From: Rhizobium sp. BK650
Lineage (GTDB): Bacteria > Pseudomonadota > Alphaproteobacteria > Rhizobiales > Rhizobiaceae
Reading direction: 5' to 3'
DNA length: 64,000 bases
Assembly: GCF_014195325.1 (NCBI RefSeq)
Contig: NZ_JACIBK010000020.1
Location: 1-64,000, forward strand
The translations under genes were made by a program, and so were the position numbers. Below the pieces are notes generated by a model. The model worked only from the letters and a program-made list of their open reading frames with translations. It ran no database searches and was not told the DNA's origin. Shown one piece after another: positions 50,875-58,920 of the stretch; positions within the stretch are counted from its first letter, which is position 1; each line of letters opens with the position of its first letter.

Positions 50875-50901
50875 GAAGGCGAAAAACAAGAGATTGTTGC
50901 C

Positions 50902-51543
50902 ATGAACGCCGCACCGAAATTCGGCCCTGCCTTCACGCTCGAAAGCGCGGATGCCGCAAGCCTCGATCAGCTTAGACATCAAGCGATGGGCTGCACGCGC
51001 TGCGAACTGTACAAAAACGCCACCCAGATGGTCTTCGGCGAGGGATCGCAGAAGGCAGAGATTGTTCTTGTCGGCGAACAACCCGGCGACAAGGAGGATA
51101 CGGCCGGACGCCCCTTCGTCGGACCGGCGGGACGCCTGCTCGACATCTGTCTTAAGGAAGCTGGGCTCGACCGCTCGCGCTGCTACGTCACCAATGCGGT
51201 CAAGCACTTCAAATTCGAGCCGCGTGGCAAGCGCCGCCTGCACTCAAAACCCAATGCCGGCGAAATCCAACGGTGCTCATGGTGGCTCGGCGCAGAGGTC
51301 AAGATCGTGCGACCCAAACTCGTGATCGCCCTCGGGGCCACAGCACTTTACTCTCTCCTCGGCACGAAGGTGAAACTGACATCCGAGCGCGGCCGCATCC
51401 TGACGCCTGCAGACCATCCACCGGTTCTCGTCACCATCCACCCGTCCTTTCTTTTGCGGATTCGCGACCTTGGAGATGGCGAGCAGCAGCGTGCGCATTT
51501 TGTCGCCGATTTGCATCGAGCTGTACAATATCAAGGCAATTAG
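50902..51543 (+). CDS. udgX: UdgX-type uracil-DNA glycosylase (covalent uracil-DNA binder)
   Basis: A 213-residue family-4-like uracil-DNA glycosylase of the UdgX class: MGCTRCELYKNATQMVFGEG with Cys ligands of the 4Fe-4S cluster, motif A VGEQPGDKEDTAGRPFVGPAG in pieces, and the R-loop KRRLHSKP. The His (H114) corresponds to the one that in Mycobacterium smegmatis UdgX forms a covalent bond to the abasic site after uracil removal. TIHPSFLLR completes the family. It removes or captures uracil in DNA after cytosine deamination or dUTP incorporation. A sigma-EcfG-like promoter lies upstream, placing it in the stress block. Confidence 0.93.
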   Translation: MNAAPKFGPAFTLESADAASLDQLRHQAMGCTRCELYKNATQMVFGEGSQKAEIVLVGEQPGDKEDTAGRPFVGPAGRLLDICLKEAGLDRSRCYVTNAVKHFKFEPRGKRRLHSKPNAGEIQRCSWWLGAEVKIVRPKLVIALGATALYSLLGTKVKLTSERGRILTPADHPPVLVTIHPSFLLRIRDLGDGEQQRAHFVADLHRAVQYQGN

Positions 51544-51626
51544 TCTGGTTATTGCCTATAAATGTTGCAACGCAAAAATATTCCCAACGAGCTTGTTAAA
51601 TAGGCTTGAAACGGACCGCGGAGTCT

Positions 51627-51651
51627 GGAACTTTTTCGTCAGTATCGCGTT
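51627..51651 (+). promoter_or_regulatory. sigma-EcfG-type promoter of the DUF2934 gene
   Basis: GGAAC at 51627-51631, 16 bp, CGTT at 51648-51651; an exact match to the consensus. The -10 ends 32 bp before the ATG 51684. Confidence 0.75.
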
Positions 51652-51683
51652 CGATGACGGCATGTTGTGACTGGAGATCAGCG

Positions 51684-52016
51684 ATGGCAGAAGCTCGGGA
51701 AGAGTGGATTAAAAAACGTGCATATGCCCTTTGGGAAGAAGAAGGGCACCCGACGGGGCGAGACTCCATCCATTGGGAACAGGCAAGGGCCGAGCATGAT
51801 GCGCTCAAGGGGGCCCCGACGTCTGGAAACGGAAAGGAAGCAAAGCCTCGTACGAAACGGACGACCGCCGTCAAGGCCGGTGCGGCGAAGGCGGCAGGGC
51901 CCTCCAACGGCGGCGAAGCCAAGGCGAAAACGAAGCGAGCACCGATGGGCATCAAAGCCAGCGACATCGTCGAACCGGCGCCGAAACGCGCGGCTGCTCG
52001 CAAGTCGGCTTCCTAA
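51684..52016 (+). CDS. DUF2934 small protein with basic Ala/Lys-rich tail
   Basis: A 110-residue protein: EEWIKKRAYALWEEEGHPTG followed by RDSIHWEQA is the DUF2934 motif; the rest is a low-complexity Lys/Ala/Pro-rich tail (AKTKRAPMGIKASD) suggesting nucleic-acid binding. GGAG eight bases before ATG 51684 sets the start; an open frame from 51606 is upstream leader. DUF2934 proteins are common in rhizobial stress loci and of unknown function. An exact sigma-EcfG promoter lies just upstream. Confidence 0.85.
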   Translation: MAEAREEWIKKRAYALWEEEGHPTGRDSIHWEQARAEHDALKGAPTSGNGKEAKPRTKRTTAVKAGAAKAAGPSNGGEAKAKTKRAPMGIKASDIVEPAPKRAAARKSAS

Positions 52017-52205
52017 GGGAAAACTCAACTTCGATCAGAACGGGTGTCTACGCGGCGCCCATTATCTTCCTGCGTCACAAGTTTGAATTAGTTGTCCGCT
52101 ATAAACTCCACGGAGCGCCAGCTTCTGCGCGGGGGTGATCACAAACCGAATGAAATGTCCGTCTGGACAGCTTTATGAAAAAGCTGCGTCCACCCCTCGA
52201 AACGG
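52017..52205. other. Intergenic region before the small membrane protein
   Basis: No gene is seen. It ends at the promoter at 52206. Confidence 0.4.
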
Positions 52206-52230
52206 GGAACAAGACTATCCTCTGGCTGTT
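52206..52230 (+). promoter_or_regulatory. sigma-EcfG-type promoter of the small membrane protein gene
   Basis: GGAAC at 52206-52210, 16 bp, TGTT at 52227-52230. The -10 lies 104 bp before the ATG 52335, leaving a long leader that contains a small hairpin (52299-52314). Confidence 0.5.
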
Positions 52231-52334
52231 TATCGGCAAACGGGGAAGCTTCATGTGAACAGTCGTCTTGCCCACGCCATCAGCGTCCGGATTTCTGCAG
52301 CCCCTGTCGGGGCTTTCTCAGCGCGGGTGTGAGT

Positions 52335-52514
52335 ATGGAGGCCTTGCTTATTTTGCTCGCCGCTTTGCTCTACATCGGCTTCGCGCTGGGGCTCATTCTT
52401 TTTGTCGATAACATAGTCGGGCTGTTTTTTCACGATCCATCCGAACCGATGCAGCTTCGCTCCTTCGCCTTGAGCCGCCCTTTTATCAGTTCGCGGAAAT
52501 TAGATCAGCAATAG
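52335..52514 (+). CDS. Small hypothetical membrane protein
   Basis: A 59-residue (61 from GTG 52329) protein. Residues 3-31 form one long hydrophobic helix (LLILLAALLYIGFALGLILF), followed by a charged C-terminal part with SFALSRPFISSRKLDQQ. No family recognised. A stress-type promoter upstream supports it being real. It is 157 bp upstream of the hybrid kinase in the same direction. Confidence 0.55.
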   Translation: MEALLILLAALLYIGFALGLILFVDNIVGLFFHDPSEPMQLRSFALSRPFISSRKLDQQ

Positions 52515-52671
52515 CAAGTATAAACAGCTCCTTTGCGAGTAATTGGACCCACCTTTCGGTTAACGATATTTGAAGGTTGCCCTTTCCATCATGCCTCACG
52601 CCTCTATTTTGCGGACGTGGACCGGCAGATCTGGCGCGGATGATGCCACATAGGGATGGAAGCGATTTTTA

Positions 52672-55389
52672 ATGGCACGGGTTGGCAGCCGCTGGCCGGA
52701 AGGCAATAGCGAAATCGGAAATTTGCTGCGCCGAAATGGCTTGGATGCAGCCGGCATCGGGCCGGTTGAAACATGGCCGAGTTCACTTCACCACATCGTG
52801 GAGATGGTCGTCAATTCACGCCAGCCAAAGTTCGTCGCCTGGGGGCCTGAGCTCGCCTTCATCTATAACGACGCCTATGTGGCGATCTTTCCGGAACGGC
52901 ATCCCGCCGCTCTCGGAAAGCCTTTTGGGCAGGTCTGGTCTGATATATGGCCGCAGTTCGAGCCGATCGTCCAGGCGACGCTCGATGGCCGATCGCAACT
53001 TTTCGAGGAACTTCTCGTTCCGATGCGCCGCGACGGTCGGACGGAAGACGCCTGGTTCACCTTCTCCTACACACCGTTGCGGGACGACGACGGTAAGGTC
53101 GCCGGCATCCTCTGCGCCACCATGGAGGTAACGGATCAGGTGCTTGCCAAGCGGCGAGAGCGCGCCGCATTGGACGAGTCACGGGAAAAAACTGCCGCTC
53201 TTGCCGTGGTCAACCGCGCTGGCGCAGCAATTGCAGCCGAACTCAATGTCGACCGCCTGACGCAAATTGCCGTCGATGCAGGCGTGGCGCTGGCGGGCGC
53301 CGAATTTGGCGCCTTCTTTTACAATGTCGATGATGGCGAAGGCGGCAGCTATATGCTCTATGCGCTGTCGGGGGCCGACCGCAAACTTTTCGATCGGTTC
53401 CCGATGCCGCGCAATACCCAGGTCTTTGCGCCGACCTTTAATGGGGAAGGCGTCGTGCGCTCCGACGATATCCTGCTCGATCCGCGCTACGGACAGAATG
53501 CTCCGCATTCCGGCATGCCGAAAGGCCACCTTCCAGTGCGCAGCTATCTCGCCGTGCCGGTCAAGTCGCGCGACGGTTGCGTCATTGGCGGGCTGTTCTT
53601 CGGACATAGTCAGCCAGGCCGCTTTTCGGATGCTGTGGAGGCAAGCCTCGTCAGCCTGGCAGGCCAGTCTGCCGTCGCAATCGATAACGCCAGGCTCATC
53701 CGCGCCGCCGAGATCGAAATCGCCCAGCGCCGCGAGGCGGAGGATCAACTCCGAAAGCTGAATGAAACCCTCGAGATACGTGTCGCTGCCGAAACCCTTG
53801 AGCGCCAGCAGGCAGAAGCCGCCCTGCAGCAAGCGCAAAAGATGGAATCGATCGGGAAATTGACTGGGGGCGTAGCGCACGACTTCAACAATCTGCTGCA
53901 GGTCATATCCGGCAATCTGCAGCTTCTTGGTAAGGACGTGGCAAATCGCGGCCGGGCCAAGGAGCGTATTTCCAACGCGCTGTCCGCGGTCGAACGCGGA
54001 TCGCGGCTCGCCAGCCAGCTTCTCGCCTTCGGCCGCCGCCAGCCGCTGGAGCCGAAGGTGATCAATATCGGCCGCCTCGTCTCGGCCATGGACGACATGC
54101 TGCGTCGTGCGCTTGGCGAAGAAATCGAGGTGGAGACCGTGGTTTCCCGGGGGCTCTGGAACAGTTTTGCCGACCCGGTCCAGGTCGAGAATGCGCTGCT
54201 TAACCTTGCCATCAATTCACGCGATGCAATGGATGGCGCAGGCAAGTTGACGATCGAAGTCGGAAATGCCTTTCTCGATGATTCCTACAGCCGCACTCAC
54301 CCGGAGGTCGCGGCCGGCCAATATGTCGTGCTCGCCGTCACCGACACCGGTGCAGGCATGACACCCGAAGTCATCGAGCAGGCTTTCGAACCATTCTTCT
54401 CCACCAAGCCGGAGGGCAAGGGCACCGGTCTCGGCCTTTCCATGGTCTACGGTTTCGCCAAGCAATCAGGCGGCCATGTGAAGATTTACAGCGAGAGAGG
54501 TGAAGGCACGACCGTAAAGCTCTATCTTCCCCGCTCCTTCCAGAGCGAAGACCGGATAGCCAACGGCGACACCATGCCTGCAACGGGCGGCCCTGAGACG
54601 ATCCTCGTTGCTGAAGATGATGAAGGTGTGCGCACGACGGTCGTCGAAATGCTGATCGATCTCGGCTATTTCGTTCTGAAGGCCAAGGATGCGCAGAGCG
54701 CGTTAACAGTAATTGAAAGCGGCGCGCATATCGACCTGCTCTTTACCGATGTCGTCATGCCAGGCCCGCTGAAAAGCCCTGAGCTCGCGCGCATGGCCCG
54801 CGAGCGGCTGCCGAATATCGCCGTCCTATATACCTCCGGCTATACCGAAAATTCGATCGTCCATGGCGGCCGGCTTGATCCCGGCCTGGAGCTCCTTTCC
54901 AAGCCCTATACGCGTGAGGCCCTGGCGCGGAAAATCCGCCACGTGCTCGTCAATCAGGCGCAACGCCGCCAAACGCACTCGGCTCCGCTACCTGGCAATG
55001 GCAAGCGGGGCGACATCGTCCGGGCTAGGCTAAAGCTCCTTCTCGTCGAAGATGATCCTTTCATTCGTATGGATACTGCCGAAATTCTGCAGGATCTCGG
55101 TTATGAGGTCATGGAAGCGGATAGTGGCGAACAAGGTATCGAAATGCTGCGAAAAACGGCCGTCGATATCATCGTCGCCGATGTCGGGCTACCGGGCATG
55201 TCCGGCCCGGCATTTGCTGCCCTCGCACGTGAGGCATTCCCTTCTGTTGGCCTAGTCTTCGCGACTGGTAACAGCAACCCGCCGGATGCAAACCGCTTTT
55301 CCGGTTCCGTTCTCCTACCCAAACCGTTCACTAGCGTAGCCCTCGATCGCGCGGTGAAAACCGCCGTGCAACAGCGTCCGGTCGCCTAA
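52672..55389 (+). CDS. Hybrid sensor histidine kinase with PAS, GAF and two receiver domains
   Basis: A 905-residue protein. In order: a PAS-like domain (about 40-155; VAWGPELAFIYNDAYVAIFP), a GAF domain (about 180-345), a coiled coil (350-395), HisKA with H403 in GGVAHDFNNLLQ, HATPase (N515 in NLAINSRDAM, D558 in DTGAGM, GKGTGLGLSM), then two receiver domains with Asp D693 (FTDVVMPG) and D837 (VADVGLPGMSG). No transmembrane helix, so it senses a cytoplasmic signal. The first receiver is degenerate in spacing, the second looks canonical. No DNA-binding partner is adjacent. It lies among stress genes but is not an HWE-type (PhyK-like) kinase, so a direct role in EcfG control is not implied. 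Confidence 0.92.
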   Translation: MARVGSRWPEGNSEIGNLLRRNGLDAAGIGPVETWPSSLHHIVEMVVNSRQPKFVAWGPELAFIYNDAYVAIFPERHPAALGKPFGQVWSDIWPQFEPIVQATLDGRSQLFEELLVPMRRDGRTEDAWFTFSYTPLRDDDGKVAGILCATMEVTDQVLAKRRERAALDESREKTAALAVVNRAGAAIAAELNVDRLTQIAVDAGVALAGAEFGAFFYNVDDGEGGSYMLYALSGADRKLFDRFPMPRNTQVFAPTFNGEGVVRSDDILLDPRYGQNAPHSGMPKGHLPVRSYLAVPVKSRDGCVIGGLFFGHSQPGRFSDAVEASLVSLAGQSAVAIDNARLIRAAEIEIAQRREAEDQLRKLNETLEIRVAAETLERQQAEAALQQAQKMESIGKLTGGVAHDFNNLLQVISGNLQLLGKDVANRGRAKERISNALSAVERGSRLASQLLAFGRRQPLEPKVINIGRLVSAMDDMLRRALGEEIEVETVVSRGLWNSFADPVQVENALLNLAINSRDAMDGAGKLTIEVGNAFLDDSYSRTHPEVAAGQYVVLAVTDTGAGMTPEVIEQAFEPFFSTKPEGKGTGLGLSMVYGFAKQSGGHVKIYSERGEGTTVKLYLPRSFQSEDRIANGDTMPATGGPETILVAEDDEGVRTTVVEMLIDLGYFVLKAKDAQSALTVIESGAHIDLLFTDVVMPGPLKSPELARMARERLPNIAVLYTSGYTENSIVHGGRLDPGLELLSKPYTREALARKIRHVLVNQAQRRQTHSAPLPGNGKRGDIVRARLKLLLVEDDPFIRMDTAEILQDLGYEVMEADSGEQGIEMLRKTAVDIIVADVGLPGMSGPAFAALAREAFPSVGLVFATGNSNPPDANRFSGSVLLPKPFTSVALDRAVKTAVQQRPVA

Positions 55390-55458
55390 ACCTGAGCCGC
55401 CCGGGAGCCATCAAGTTTGGAATATATTCGACACAGATCCTCGCGGCTTAGGCAGCTG

Positions 55459-55608
55459 TCATCGCGCCGAAAGTTCGAGCGACAGACTGCCTCCGACATA
55501 ACGTCGCTCGCCATCATGAAAGATGGGAATGCGCGCGCCGCTCTGGGTGATCAGCACGGCATCCTTTTCAAAGCCCGCCTTCAACAGCCAGTCGCGCGGC
55601 GCCAGATC
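55459..55608 (-). other. Short coding-like remnant, unidentified
   Basis: Minus strand codons 55608-55459 end in TGA and read LAPRDWLLKAGFEKDAVLIT then QSGARIPIFHDGERRYVGGS and LSLELSAR. The pattern looks protein-like, but the frame has a stop directly upstream (55611-55609) and no good start. It could be the tail of a decayed gene. Confidence 0.25.
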
Positions 55609-55713
55609 TCAAACGAATGGCCCATACCCTCTTTGACACCAAGGCGTATCAAACCGGGCAATTGCTGCTTTTGTCCCGGATTTCGGGTTCTTCGCCCCCA
55701 AGTCAAAAATCGC

Positions 55714-55738
55714 GGAACTTTTAGAAAAGCCGGCGGTT
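55714..55738 (+). promoter_or_regulatory. sigma-EcfG-type promoter of the 55768 operon
   Basis: GGAAC at 55714-55718, 16 bp, GGTT at 55735-55738. The -10 ends 29 bp before the ATG 55768. Confidence 0.65.
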
Positions 55739-55767
55739 GAACCTCATTCGAAACAAAGGAGGCAGCC

Positions 55768-56082
55768 ATGCCAAGAGGCGACAAATCCGCATATTCCGAC
55801 AAGCAGAAGAGAAAAGCCGAACACATTGAGGAAGGCTATGAGGATCGTGGCGTTTCCCATCAGGAGGCCGAACGCCGGGCCTGGGCAACCGTCAACAAGG
55901 AGAGCGGCGGCGGCAATAAATCGGGTTCGGGACGCGGCAAGAAGGATAGCCACGAATCCTCCGAGAAGGGGGGCCGAGTTGGCGGGCGCGCCTCTGCATC
56001 CCGGTCGAAGGAAGAGCGCTCGGCATCAGCCAAAAAAGCGGCCGCGACCCGAAAGCGCAACGAAGACCACGCTCACCACTGA
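55768..56082 (+). CDS. Small basic hydrophilic protein, plasmid-stabilization-like
   Basis: A 104-residue protein. MPRGDKSAYSDKQKRKAEHI and SHQEAERRAWATVNKESGGG form the conserved front part seen in rhizobial proteins annotated as plasmid stabilization proteins; the second half is low-complexity Lys/Ser/Gly/Ala. The family name is historical; no toxin or partitioning function is visible. GGAGG before the ATG. First gene of a three-gene stress operon (with the DUF3175 and GST genes). Confidence 0.8.
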   Translation: MPRGDKSAYSDKQKRKAEHIEEGYEDRGVSHQEAERRAWATVNKESGGGNKSGSGRGKKDSHESSEKGGRVGGRASASRSKEERSASAKKAAATRKRNEDHAHH

Positions 56083-56139
56083 CAGCCTTCACCAATATTG
56101 CAGGCCCCATGCCTGCAACATTCTCGAAAGGAACCTACA

Positions 56140-56430
56140 ATGGCGAATAAGAAGAAAAAGTGGTCGCAGGACGTGACCGAAAACAGTGACGCCATGGATC
56201 TCAAGGAAGGCGCCTTCAAATCCGACAATCCGAAGAAGATCGCCGATTCCCTCAGGCATTCGGCTGAGAGCAGCGATCGGCGAAAATCCAGCCCCTTCCG
56301 CTCGGCCATGTCCATGCTAAATTTTTACATCAACCGCGCCGGAAATCAGTTGACGAAGAAACAGAAGGGCACACTTGAAAAGGCGAAGGATGAACTTCGC
56401 AAGGATTTCCGCCGCGAGACCAGGCACTGA
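56140..56430 (+). CDS. DUF3175 protein
   Basis: A 96-residue DUF3175 protein: KKKWSQDVTENSDAMDLKEG, DNPKKIADSLRHSAESSDRR and RSAMSMLNFYINRAGNQLTK; the last part is the family's helical signature. AAAGGA precedes the ATG 56140. Function unknown; frequent next to plasmid-stabilization-like and stress genes. Confidence 0.85.
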   Translation: MANKKKKWSQDVTENSDAMDLKEGAFKSDNPKKIADSLRHSAESSDRRKSSPFRSAMSMLNFYINRAGNQLTKKQKGTLEKAKDELRKDFRRETRH

Positions 56431-56448
56431 GCAAAATCACGAGGGCAA

Positions 56449-57183
56449 ATGGCTTACGAGCTTTATTATTGGGACGGCATCCAGGGCCGCGGAGAATTCG
56501 TGCGGTTAGCGCTTGAGGAAGCCGGCGCAGAGTATATCGATATCGTCCGCCTGTCCGGCCGCGGACGTGGCACCGGCGCGATGTTGGCCATCATGCAGAG
56601 CGGCAACGAAGCATATATTCCCTTTGCGCCGCCCTTTCTCAAGGACGGCGATCTTATCATTCCGCATGTTGCCAACATCCTTCTCTACCTCGGCCCGAAA
56701 CTCGGATTGGCTCCTGATGATGAAGGATTGCGCTACGTCGTGAACGGCTTGCAGCTCACCATTACCGATTTCGTGGCCGAGGTGCATGATACGCATCACC
56801 CGATCGCCATGTCGCTTTATTACGAAGATCAGAAAGAAGAGGCAAAGGCCCGTTCGGCCAGTTTCATTAAAGAACGTATCCCTAAATTTCTCAGTTATTT
56901 TGAACGTGTGCTGCAACAGAATCCGAAGGGCAGCCAATATATTGCAGGCAACGCACTTACTTATGTAGATCTCTCACTTTTCCAGATCATCGAAGGTCTC
57001 ATCTATGCCTTCCCGAAGGCGATGAGCCGCTACAGTAGCAAATATCCACTGCTTGCCGCCCTTCACGATAGTGTCGAGCAGCGCCCCAACATTGCCCGCT
57101 ATCTCAAATCCGACCGCCGCCTCGCCTTCAACACGGAGGGAATTTTCCGCCACTATCCGGAACTCGACGTGGAAGCGTCCTGA
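56449..57183 (+). CDS. Glutathione S-transferase
   Basis: A 244-residue GST. N-terminal thioredoxin-like domain (YELYYWDGIQGRGEFVRLAL, with Tyr near the N-terminus as the probable glutathione ligand, FAPPFLKDGDLIIPHVANIL) and C-terminal helical domain (GNALTYVDLSLFQIIEGLIY). It conjugates or reduces electrophiles with glutathione. The ATG follows the DUF3175 stop by 18 bp with GAGG upstream; so it belongs to the same operon. Confidence 0.9.
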   Translation: MAYELYYWDGIQGRGEFVRLALEEAGAEYIDIVRLSGRGRGTGAMLAIMQSGNEAYIPFAPPFLKDGDLIIPHVANILLYLGPKLGLAPDDEGLRYVVNGLQLTITDFVAEVHDTHHPIAMSLYYEDQKEEAKARSASFIKERIPKFLSYFERVLQQNPKGSQYIAGNALTYVDLSLFQIIEGLIYAFPKAMSRYSSKYPLLAALHDSVEQRPNIARYLKSDRRLAFNTEGIFRHYPELDVEAS

Positions 57184-57207
57184 ACCTGTTTCGTTTCGAC
57201 TTTTCGG

Positions 57208-57232
57208 GGAACGATTAATCGCGACACCGGTT
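57208..57232 (+). promoter_or_regulatory. sigma-EcfG-type promoter of the DJ-1/PfpI gene
   Basis: GGAAC at 57208-57212, 16 bp, GGTT at 57229-57232. The -10 ends 43 bp before the ATG 57276. Confidence 0.65.
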
Positions 57233-57275
57233 CTGCCTATGCACCTCGAACTCGAACCTAAGGAGAGCTGAGGCA

Positions 57276-57836
57276 ATGCCTTCCATCACATCCGCAAAAA
57301 TCCTGATTCTAGCAACTGATGGCTACGAGCGCTCGGAGTTGCGCATACCGTTCGAAGAACTGAAAAAACGTGGCGCCACCGTGAAGATCGCGTCCATTAA
57401 AGAGGGCGAGATCAAGAGCTGGGACAAGACCGACTGGGGCGATACCGTTCCTGTCGACCTTCCGGCCAAGGACGTCAGGGTCGAGGATTTCGACGCCCTG
57501 GTCCTGCCGGGCGGGCAGATCAATCCAGACAAGCTCCGCATTGACGACAACGCCCTGAGAGTCGTCAGCGAATTCGTCAAATCAGGCAAAGTCGTTGCTG
57601 CCATCTGTCATGCGCCCTGGCTGCTGGTGGAGGTCGATGCCCTTCGCGGTCGCCAAGCGACCTCCTATTGGTCGATCAAGACCGATGTGAAAAATGCCGG
57701 GGCTATCTGGAAGGATGAGAAAGTCGTCACCGACGAGGGGATCATCACGTCCCGCTCGCCTGACGATCTTGACGCATTCGTCGCCAAGATCGTCGAAGAA
57801 GTCGAGGAAGGCCGCCACGAGAAGCGTGCCGCCTGA
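57276..57836 (+). CDS. DJ-1/PfpI-family protein (YhbO-like)
   Basis: A 186-residue type 1 glutamine-amidotransferase-like protein: ILILATDGYERSELRIPFEE, VEDFDALVLPGGQINPDKLR, the nucleophile Cys in VVAAICHAPWLLVE (C111) and SRSPDDLDAFVAKIVEEVEE. Homologues such as YhbO and PfpI act as stress-protective protein deglycases/chaperones. It has its own sigma-EcfG promoter and a terminator downstream. Confidence 0.92.
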   Translation: MPSITSAKILILATDGYERSELRIPFEELKKRGATVKIASIKEGEIKSWDKTDWGDTVPVDLPAKDVRVEDFDALVLPGGQINPDKLRIDDNALRVVSEFVKSGKVVAAICHAPWLLVEVDALRGRQATSYWSIKTDVKNAGAIWKDEKVVTDEGIITSRSPDDLDAFVAKIVEEVEEGRHEKRAA

Positions 57837-57862
57837 CGCGTACCCTCCCGTTGAACTTGAAG

Positions 57863-57890
57863 CCTGCGGTATCAAACCGCGGGTTCTTTT
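57863..57890 (+). terminator. Rho-independent terminator after the DJ-1/PfpI gene
   Basis: CCTGCGGT (57863-57870), 5-nt loop, ACCGCGGG (57876-57883), then a run TTCTTTTTT. The stem overlaps the first codons of the convergent topoisomerase stop region. Confidence 0.8.
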
Positions 57891-58903
57891 TTCCATTCGG
57901 GAACGGTGCAACGGGTTAGGAAATCCAGCATCCGATTCTCATTCGCCCGAAGCCCGCGCAGGGGTTCGGCATTGCCCTCCTCCAACGTCTCGTCCCTGGT
58001 CGAAAGTGCGATAATCTCCGGATGGATATAGCTGGAGCGCGAGATCGCCGGCGTATTATGCAGGACTTCAGCCGCCGCTTCCGACATTTCCTTGACGGTC
58101 GGTCGTCGTCCGTCCGACACGGCACTACGCGCCGCATCGAAAGCGGCGAGCGAACCTGCCCACGTCCGGAAGGTCTTTGCAGAGATTGCAATGCCCGAGA
58201 TATCAGCAAGATAGGCGTTCAGCCTGCCGGAATCGATCGGCTTCAGCGCACCTGTCTCATCCTTCCAGACGAAGAGCTGCCTGCCAGGCAGGTCCGATAT
58301 CTCCTCCAGGATTTTTTGGAGGCGTGGATGTTTGAGGCTGCGTTGTACGCGCTTGCCGCCCTTGGCGCGGAACTTCAGCTCGATCCGGCCATCGACGATC
58401 TTCAGATGGCGTTTGAGAAGCGTGGTCGCACCGTACGTGCCGTTTTCCTTGACATAGGCCTGGTTACCGACACGCAGATGCGCCTCATCCAGCAGGGTCG
58501 TCAACGCCGCGAGTACGCCGTTGATATCTTCAGTACCGGTGTCGAGATGACGCAGGACCGTTCGCCGGATCTTCGGGAGCGCCCGGCCGAACGCGATAAG
58601 CTGATGAAACTTGCCGGCACTTCGGAAGGATTGCCAGTCCTTGTGGTAACGGTACTGCTTGCGTCCGCGCGCGTCAAAGCCCGTCGCCTGCAGATGGCCG
58701 TTCTCATACATGCAGATCCAAACATTCTCATAAGCCGGCGGCAAGCCGAGCGCTTGTATGCGCGCGCGCTGGGTTAGATCCGTCAGTTTAGTACCATCCG
58801 GAAGCTGGTAGCTGAAACCCTTGCCGTACTTTCGCCTGCGGATGCCCGGTTCGGTGTCGCTAACATAAATAAGGCCAAGCTCGGTGATGACTTCTGCATT
58901 CAT
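57872..58903 (-). CDS. Type IB DNA topoisomerase
   Basis: A 343-residue bacterial TopIB. N-terminal domain with KYGKGFSYQLPDGTKLTD, catalytic-domain RYHKDWQSFRSAGKF, LLKRHLKIVDGRIELKFRAK, KTFRTWAGS (Arg), and the catalytic Tyr (Y292) in ISRSSYIHPEI. It relaxes supercoils of both signs through a 3'-phosphotyrosyl intermediate. It starts 17 bp after the glgX stop, so it is probably co-transcribed with glgX from the sigma-EcfG promoter upstream of glgX. Confidence 0.93.
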   Translation of the reverse strand: MNAEVITELGLIYVSDTEPGIRRRKYGKGFSYQLPDGTKLTDLTQRARIQALGLPPAYENVWICMYENGHLQATGFDARGRKQYRYHKDWQSFRSAGKFHQLIAFGRALPKIRRTVLRHLDTGTEDINGVLAALTTLLDEAHLRVGNQAYVKENGTYGATTLLKRHLKIVDGRIELKFRAKGGKRVQRSLKHPRLQKILEEISDLPGRQLFVWKDETGALKPIDSGRLNAYLADISGIAISAKTFRTWAGSLAAFDAARSAVSDGRRPTVKEMSEAAAEVLHNTPAISRSSYIHPEIIALSTRDETLEEGNAEPLRGLRANENRMLDFLTRCTVPEWKKEPAV

Positions 58904-58920
58904 TGCTAGTTATCGACCCG

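Noticed and set aside
49257..50876. 539-codon plus-strand ORF
   Set aside because: Antisense shadow of treZ; no motif, no ribosome site, composition reflects reversed GC-rich codons.
52299..52316. Hairpin AGCCCC-TGTC-GGGGCT followed by TTTCTC as terminator
   Set aside because: It lies between the proposed promoter and start of the small membrane protein and the T-run is only three bases.
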